The position numbers and the translations under genes are program-made. Shown here piece after piece: positions 1 to 3,978 of a stretch of DNA of 6,729 nucleotides; the first letter of the stretch is position 1; each line of letters starts with the position of its first letter. Origin of the DNA: Spirochaetales bacterium (lineage in GTDB: Bacteria > Spirochaetota > Spirochaetia > Sphaerochaetales > Sphaerochaetaceae); contig JAAYQY010000249.1 in NCBI GenBank assembly GCA_012519125.1, positions 1 to 6,729 on the forward strand, written 5' to 3'. Under the pieces are notes generated by a model. That model was not told the origin of the DNA. It was given only the letters and a program-made list of their open reading frames with translations, and made no database searches.

Positions 1-1928
1 ACAGACTTTCCAAACCCGAAGCTGAGCATTCCAACTCCGTCCTCGGGTTTTTCCCCACCCAAGGGATAGTAGTTGAGCGAGCGGGCAACCCCGCTGATGT
101 TCGGATACCAGTAGGAGCCGTGTTCGCTGCCGATGACCTGCTGGATGATGACAGCCATCTTCTCGTCCTCGAGCATGTGCTCGGTTGCCTTGAGGTACTC
201 CTTGGCACTGCGGAAATAGGTTGAGGCCCACACAGATCTGACTGCATCACAGAGCTCAGAGAGGCGTACCTCATCGCTGCCTTGGTTGGGAAGCATGCAT
301 GTTTCGTAGACACCAGCAAATGGCTGGTAATGGGAGTCTTCAAGCAAGCTCGAGGAGCGCACGCAGATGGGCTGGTGGATCACCTGGATTATCTCGGCGA
401 GGTTGAGCACCAGCTCCTCTTTCAGCGGCTTGGAGAGGAAGATCTTAAGCAAGGTCTCATCCGGAAGGTCGGCGGTGGTGATGTCGGTGAGGTCGTTCTC
501 CTCAACGAATTGGGTGAACATCTCGGTGGTCAGCACCACGGTACGGGGAATGGAGAGGTAGACCTGGGGGTACTTGGCAGGAAGCTTTGCAGCCCTAAGG
601 ACCATGTCGATGAAGGCAAGTCCTCTGCCCTTGCCACCCAGGGACCCTCCTCCGATACGGCTGAAGAAGAGTGTCTCATCATAGTTGTTGCGACTGAACT
701 GTGCGATGACGCCTTTGGTGCGTTCGCTTCGATAGGTGCGGATGATGTTGATGAGTTGCTGCTGGACAAGCGAGGCATCACCTCCGGGAGGAATTTGCAA
801 GTTCTTGATCTTGGCGGCGAGGGTATAGAGACTCTGTGCCCTCAGCCAGCGGGAGAACTCATTGCGCCTGCAGTGGAAGTCGAAGCTTTCAGCTGGGATG
901 AAGGGCAAAAGCCGCTGCAGGTCACGCATTGTCTCGGCTCGTGCAATCTCTTCCATCGTTTTCGGGTCACGGAAGATGAAGGGGCCGAAGCCGTAGTGGC
1001 TGGTCATGAACTTGTTGAGGTCGAAGAGCAGCGACGAGCTGTGCTTCCAGATGAAGAAAGCCCCACCATCCTCCACCTCATCACGGGCGTTGTTGTCGCT
1101 GCTTTGCACCAGAATCGGGACTTCAGGGTCGAGAGCGAGCACCTCTTTGGTAAGGGTGAGTCCAGCGAGTCTGTCCTGTTCTCCTCCCTTGAGGTAGGAC
1201 ATGTCGGTGATGATGCCCAGAATATTGTGCCGGTAGGTGCTGTACAGTTGCCAAGCTTCCTCATAGGTTCTTGCAAGGACAATTTTGGGTCTTCCCCGCA
1301 TGCGCAGGGTTTTGCCCCAGTTGTTCAGCGCTTCCAAAATGGCGGAGCGGTTCTGCTGGATGAGGCAGGTGTACATCATGGGTAGATACGAGGAGTAGAA
1401 ACGGATCGAATCCTCTACCAGGATGATGACCTGTACATCAGCCTCCTTTGTATCATGGTCGAGGTTCATCCTGTCCTCGACCAGCTTGATCATGGCCAAG
1501 AAGATGGTGGGGTCGCCCTGCCAATAGAAGAAGTAGTCGATGGCCAGGCAGTCCGATCCCTTGATCAGCTTGTTCCTGCGGTGGCTTGAGGAGGGGGAGA
1601 GGGCGATGACCGGCATATCCGGATCAAGCTTCTTGATGGAATCGGCAAGTTGTTCCACCGATTCCGGCCCGAGATCGAGCATGGTGATGACCAGTTCATA
1701 CTTCCGGCTTGCAATGAGCTTGAGCGCTTCCTCCCCACTGTTGGTGTGGGTTATTTTTGGAGGGTTGTTCAACCCAAGCTGGGTGTATTCGATGTACAGC
1801 TCCTCCTCAACCCGTCCGTCCTCTTCCAGAAGAAACCGGTCGTATTCGTTGCAGATGAGCAGGACGTTGTAGATGTGTTTCAGCATCAGGTTGCTGAAGG
1901 GCAACCAGGTAGGGTCAAGTGTGTACAT
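1..1928 (-). CDS. Response-regulator-like / PEP-synthase-type ATP-binding protein (3' part missing)
   Basis: The first 642 codons are visible; the gene continues beyond the left edge. Residues about 20-155 form a receiver-like fold that looks degenerate: the acidic pair is absent (LLICNEYD) and methionine 83 (ITMLDLG) sits near the usual phospho-acceptor position. Residues about 165-310 form a second receiver with the expected residues: E172/D173 (LVEDS), D242 (IITDMSY), S276/S277 and K295 (FIWKHS). From about residue 420 an N-terminal PPDK/PEP-synthase ATP-binding domain begins, with a glycine-rich loop and lysine 433 (GGGSLGGKGRGL) and the RSSSLLEDS motif at 524-532. This order matches a family I recall from Bacteroidetes and spirochaetes, annotated as PEP/pyruvate-binding domain protein and roughly 1,000 residues long. 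Its substrate is unknown, and phosphotransfer regulated by the receiver is inference. The ATG at 1928-1926 is the first in-frame start and has no clear Shine-Dalgarno sequence. No signal peptide is visible, so it is probably cytoplasmic. Confidence 0.85.
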   Translation of the reverse strand, partial: MYTLDPTWLPFSNLMLKHIYNVLLICNEYDRFLLEEDGRVEEELYIEYTQLGLNNPPKITHTNSGEEALKLIASRKYELVITMLDLGPESVEQLADSIKKLDPDMPVIALSPSSSHRRNKLIKGSDCLAIDYFFYWQGDPTIFLAMIKLVEDRMNLDHDTKEADVQVIILVEDSIRFYSSYLPMMYTCLIQQNRSAILEALNNWGKTLRMRGRPKIVLARTYEEAWQLYSTYRHNILGIITDMSYLKGGEQDRLAGLTLTKEVLALDPEVPILVQSSDNNARDEVEDGGAFFIWKHSSSLLFDLNKFMTSHYGFGPFIFRDPKTMEEIARAETMRDLQRLLPFIPAESFDFHCRRNEFSRWLRAQSLYTLAAKIKNLQIPPGGDASLVQQQLINIIRTYRSERTKGVIAQFSRNNYDETLFFSRIGGGSLGGKGRGLAFIDMVLRAAKLPAKYPQVYLSIPRTVVLTTEMFTQFVEENDLTDITTADLPDETLLKIFLSKPLKEELVLNLAEIIQVIHQPICVRSSSLLEDSHYQPFAGVYETCMLPNQGSDEVRLSELCDAVRSVWASTYFRSAKEYLKATEHMLEDEKMAVIIQQVIGSEHGSYWYPNISGVARSLNYYPLGGEKPEDGVGMLSFGFGKS

Positions 1929-2027
1929 ATCGAGTAGTGTAGCATGGGCGTACAGTTTTGAATAGAAATTCAAGATTTGCATAAATTTGATAAAAAATTC
2001 AAAAAATATACGATTTATTGAACAATC

Positions 2028-2050
2028 GAGTAATATAAAAATATATACTC
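2028..2050. repeat. AT-rich imperfect inverted repeat upstream of gdh promoter
   Basis: GAGTA at 2028-2032 and TACTC at 2046-2050 bracket an AT-only core that is itself nearly symmetrical. It ends 21 bp upstream of the gdh -35 hexamer, where an activator site or UP element could lie. In such AT-rich sequence, chance symmetry is a real alternative. Confidence 0.3.
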
Positions 2051-2071
2051 ATGATTAACTCAATTTAAACA

Positions 2072-2100
2072 TTGACAGATCCCATGCTCGGGTTTAGGCT
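2072..2100 (+). promoter_or_regulatory. Predicted sigma70-type promoter of gdh
   Basis: A perfect -35 hexamer TTGACA (2072-2077) lies 17 bp from TAGGCT (2095-2100), which keeps the important TA...T positions of a -10 box. Transcription would start near 2107, giving a leader of about 47 nt before the ATG at 2154. This also argues against the upstream in-frame TTG at 2103 as start codon, because it would lie at or before the transcript's 5' end. Confidence 0.6.
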
Positions 2101-2135
2101 TTTTGAACAAGCAGCAGATGCTTGTACTCGTTCTG

Positions 2136-2141
2136 AAGGAG
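2136..2141 (+). promoter_or_regulatory. Ribosome binding site of gdh
   Basis: AAGGAG ends 12 nt before the ATG at 2154. The spacing is somewhat long, but this is the only strong Shine-Dalgarno sequence in the leader. It selects this ATG over the upstream in-frame TTG (2103) and ATG (2118), neither of which fits the family's usual N-terminus. Confidence 0.65.
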
Positions 2142-2153
2142 AAAAATCTAGGT

Positions 2154-3491
2154 ATGTATACCCTTGAAACATTAATGGAAGATCTGGAGCGGAAGAATCC
2201 CGCCCAGCCTGAGTTCATCCAGGCTGTGCGCGAGGTCCTGGAGAGTGTCATCGATGTGGTGAATGAGAACCCCGTCTATGAGAAAAACCGGATTCTGGAA
2301 CGGATGACCGAACCTGATCGTGTGTACTCTTTCCGAGTGGAGTGGGAGGACGACGAGGGTAACCTGCAGGTGAATCGCGGATATCGGGTACAGTTCAACA
2401 ACGCCATCGGCCCCTATAAGGGAGGGCTTCGGTTCCACTCCAGTGTGACCCTCGGTTCACTGAAGTTCCTCGGTTTCGAACAAACCCTGAAAAACAGCCT
2501 GACGACCCTTCCCATGGGTGGCGGCAAGGGTGGCAGTGATTTCAATCCCCGTGGCAAGAGTGATGCGGAAATCCTTCGCTTCTGCCGCTCCTTCATGACC
2601 GAGCTCCAGAAGTACATTGGTCCGGATACTGATGTTCCTGCAGGGGACATCGGAGTGGGGGCCAGGGAGATCGGTTATTTGTATGGGCAGTACAAACGCA
2701 TCCGCGAGGAGAATACCGGGGTGCTCACCGGCAAAGGCCTGGGCTATGGCGGATCGCTCGTCCGGCCTGAGGCGACCGGCTATGGAACGATGTACTTCGC
2801 CAAGGCCATGCTTGAGGCCCATAATGACAGTTTCGAGGGCAAGCGCGTCTCTGTCAGCGGCTTCGGCAATGTTGCCTGGGGCGCTGCGGTGAAGGCAACC
2901 CAGCTTGGGGCGAAGGTAGTGACCATCAGCGGACCCGATGGCTACATCTATGACGAGGAAGGTGTCGGGACCCCTGAGAAGTGGGCGTACATGAACTTCC
3001 TGCGCACCAGCAACAACGATGTGGTGGAGCCGTATGCAAAGAAGTTCGGGGCAACCTTTGTCCCGAAAAAGAAGCCTTGGGAAGTTCCCGTGGACCTTGC
3101 CTTTCCCTGTGCGATTCAGAATGAGCTGAATCTTGAGGATGCGAAGATGCTGGTTGCCAACGGGGTGAAGTACGTGGTCGAGACATCGAACATGGGATGC
3201 CAAGCTGACGCGGTGACCTTCCTGATCGGACAACGCATTCCCTTTGCCCCGGGCAAAGCAGCAAATGCAGGTGGTGTAGCGGTCAGCGGCTTGGAGATGA
3301 GCCAGAATGCCATGCACCTTTCCTGGACTGCTGAGGAGGTGGATGAGAAGCTCTTTTCCATCATGACCCAGATTCATCGGGCTTGTGTTCGTGAAGGGAA
3401 GGAGGATGACGGGTACATCAACTACGTGAAGGGGGCGAACATCGCCGGCTTCAAGAAAGTTGCTGATACCATGGTTCAGCTCGGATATTGA
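2154..3491 (+). CDS. gdhA: Glutamate dehydrogenase, hexameric family I type
   Basis: This 445-residue cytoplasmic enzyme interconverts glutamate with 2-oxoglutarate and ammonia; family members form hexamers of about this length. Residues 1 to about 190 are the substrate domain. They carry K89 (GPYKGG), K113 (TLKNSL), catalytic K125 (PMGGGKGG) and D165 (PAGDIGVG), at the same numbers as in the well-studied Clostridium symbiosum enzyme. The Rossmann coenzyme domain follows, with GFGNVA at 236-241. F237, P261 and D262 (ISGPDG) match F238/P262/D263 of that NAD-dependent enzyme rather than the serine/aspartate pattern of NADP-dependent E. coli GdhA, so NAD(H) use is inferred. The C-terminal part retains APGKAANAGGV and SGLEMSQN. 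The usual NMPTT segment reads NMGCQAD (346-352). The 17-residue upstream extension (TTG at 2103) was not used, because the ATG start gives the standard family N-terminus. The gene is monocistronic between its own promoter and terminator. Confidence 0.95.
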   Translation: MYTLETLMEDLERKNPAQPEFIQAVREVLESVIDVVNENPVYEKNRILERMTEPDRVYSFRVEWEDDEGNLQVNRGYRVQFNNAIGPYKGGLRFHSSVTLGSLKFLGFEQTLKNSLTTLPMGGGKGGSDFNPRGKSDAEILRFCRSFMTELQKYIGPDTDVPAGDIGVGAREIGYLYGQYKRIREENTGVLTGKGLGYGGSLVRPEATGYGTMYFAKAMLEAHNDSFEGKRVSVSGFGNVAWGAAVKATQLGAKVVTISGPDGYIYDEEGVGTPEKWAYMNFLRTSNNDVVEPYAKKFGATFVPKKKPWEVPVDLAFPCAIQNELNLEDAKMLVANGVKYVVETSNMGCQADAVTFLIGQRIPFAPGKAANAGGVAVSGLEMSQNAMHLSWTAEEVDEKLFSIMTQIHRACVREGKEDDGYINYVKGANIAGFKKVADTMVQLGY

Positions 3492-3500
3492 TGATTGTTC

Positions 3501-3515
3501 CCCCAAAGGGGTTTT
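3501..3515 (+). terminator. Short C/G hairpin with T4 after gdh
   Basis: CCCC (3501-3504) and GGGG (3508-3511) enclose a three-base AAA loop and are followed by TTTT (3512-3515), starting 9 bp after the gdh stop codon. The stem is only 4 bp, so it is a weak terminator on its own. It could act as the first of a tandem pair or as an mRNA 3'-end stabiliser. Confidence 0.4.
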
Positions 3516-3524
3516 GTGTATCAT

Positions 3525-3557
3525 GGGAGTCTTCTCGTCGGGGAGACTCCCTTTTTT
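3525..3557 (+). terminator. Intrinsic terminator of gdh
   Basis: GGGAGTCT (3525-3532) pairs perfectly with AGACTCCC (3544-3551). The stem can extend by four inner pairs, two of them G-U, around a 3-nt loop. Six T residues follow immediately (3552-3557). This is a classical Rho-independent terminator 33 bp after the gdh stop, separating gdh from nrdJ. Confidence 0.9.
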
Positions 3558-3756
3558 CAGGCCACTAGGCAACCGACAGTATTGCAATCTTGTACATGGG
3601 CGAAGGATGGGAATGCGCATGATTTTGCCACCGCGATTCTGGGCTTCAGACGGGGTGCATCCATGGAACCCCTGCTCATTGCCAGCAAGGAATTGAAAGT
3701 TTTTTTTCTTGGGGCTTTGAACCTTTCAGACCTTTCTCATACGCATTTTCTTAGAC
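3558..3756. other. Intergenic stretch without a recognised gene
   Basis: About 200 bp between the gdh terminator and the nrdJ promoter. An open frame crosses it, but its translation resembles no family I know and has no good ribosome binding site. Visible structure is limited to GGGGT/ACCCC arms around a CCATGG core (3652-3672), a T8 run at 3700-3707 and an ACCTTTC direct repeat (3721-3727 and 3730-3736). A small RNA or remnant sequence cannot be excluded. Confidence 0.5.
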
Positions 3757-3786
3757 TTGATACGTGAGTGCTATCAAACCTATATA
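3757..3786 (+). promoter_or_regulatory. Predicted nrdJ promoter
   Basis: TTGATA (3757-3762, 5/6 to the -35 consensus) is followed after 18 bp by TATATA (3781-3786, 5/6 to the -10 consensus). The predicted start near 3793 falls inside the first NrdR box, so a bound repressor would directly block initiation. A second -35-like TTGACT (3813-3818) has no matching -10 box. Confidence 0.6.
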
Positions 3787-3802
3787 ACACTATATATAGC
3801 GT
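3787..3802 (+). promoter_or_regulatory. NrdR box 1
   Basis: ACACTATATATAGCGT matches the palindromic NrdR consensus (about ACACTATATATAGTGT) at 15 of 16 positions. NrdR is the ATP/dATP-sensing, zinc-ribbon plus ATP-cone repressor of ribonucleotide reductase genes. The site begins at the base after the predicted -10 hexamer. Confidence 0.82.
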
Positions 3803-3818
3803 TATTCAACTTTTGACT

Positions 3819-3834
3819 GCGCTATAAATACGGT
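3819..3834 (+). promoter_or_regulatory. NrdR box 2
   Basis: GCGCTATAAATACGGT is a weaker match to the NrdR consensus (11 of 16) but keeps the CTATA core. It lies exactly 32 bp from box 1, about three helical turns, which is the spacing typical of paired NrdR boxes. Both sites would face the same side of the DNA and allow cooperative binding. Confidence 0.72.
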
Positions 3835-3838
3835 AATC

Positions 3839-3974
3839 ATGCTTGCCAAGTTGTAGTCTCCATGCTATGGTTGATGAGGGTCGACAGCCGTCGGCCCCCT
3901 TGCTTGCAAGGCCCTAAAGTCTGGCAATCAAGTCTTTTGAGAAAGTGGAAAAAATACATATATAGAGGGATTAC
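3839..3974 (+). promoter_or_regulatory. Possibly structured nrdJ 5' leader
   Basis: The untranslated leader can be drawn as a closed multi-branch structure. TTGCCA (3843-3848) pairs with TGGCAA (3922-3927) as an outer helix. Inside are CCAT/ATGG (3860-3870), GGGTCGAC/GTCGGCCC with one G-U pair and loop AGCC (3878-3897), and CCTTG/CAAGG with loop CTTG (3898-3911). CCCT at 3897-3900 and 3912-3915 is complementary to the AGGG of the nrdJ ribosome binding site (3966-3969). I do not see the cobalamin riboswitch B12 box. Regulation by this leader is inference. Confidence 0.4.
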
Positions 3975-3978
3975 ATGA
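3862..3978 (+). other. Possible 38-codon leader ORF overlapping the nrdJ start
   Basis: An ATG at 3862 opens a basic 38-residue frame (beginning MLWLMRVDSRR, ending KKYIYRGIT). Its stop overlaps the nrdJ start codon in the ATGA arrangement seen in translational coupling. It has no recognisable Shine-Dalgarno sequence, resembles nothing I know and overlaps all the inner leader hairpins. It is more likely a chance frame than a gene. Confidence 0.2.

Larger units (their letters stand above)
1929..2153. other. AT-rich divergent intergenic region
   Basis: This gap separates the leftward receiver/PPDK gene from the rightward glutamate dehydrogenase gene. About 1950-2070 is much richer in A and T than the flanking genes. 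It holds the gdh promoter and several short inverted repeats (TTGAA-N6-TTCAA at 1958-1973; CGATT-N8-AATCG at 2011-2028). I could not identify a convincing leftward promoter, although AT-rich candidates are abundant. No gene is seen here. Confidence 0.7.

Noticed and set aside
282..1385. Long plus-strand open frame of 367 codons opposite the receiver/PPDK gene
   Set aside because: It lies antisense to a minus-strand frame that is open for 642 codons with recognisable receiver and PPDK motifs. Its own translation shows no known domain.
2103..2153. Upstream TTG start adding 17 residues to Gdh
   Set aside because: It sits at or before the predicted transcript start and lacks a ribosome binding site. 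The ATG at 2154 gives the normal family length and has AAGGAG upstream.
2457..3620. Minus-strand open frame of 387 codons opposite gdh
   Set aside because: It is antisense to a fully conserved glutamate dehydrogenase and runs through the terminator. The translation is low-complexity and resembles no family.
3495..3767. Ninety-codon plus-strand frame downstream of gdh
   Set aside because: It spans the intrinsic terminator, has no ribosome binding site of note and resembles no known protein.
3813..3837. Alternative nrdJ promoter with -35 TTGACT
   Set aside because: No acceptable -10 hexamer lies 16-18 bp downstream, and the nearest TAAT-like sequence is too close.
3559..3975. Cobalamin riboswitch upstream of the B12-dependent reductase
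   Set aside because: GCCACT at 3560-3565 recalls a riboswitch core element, but it lies upstream of the predicted promoter. The B12 box and the other conserved core elements are not visible in the leader.
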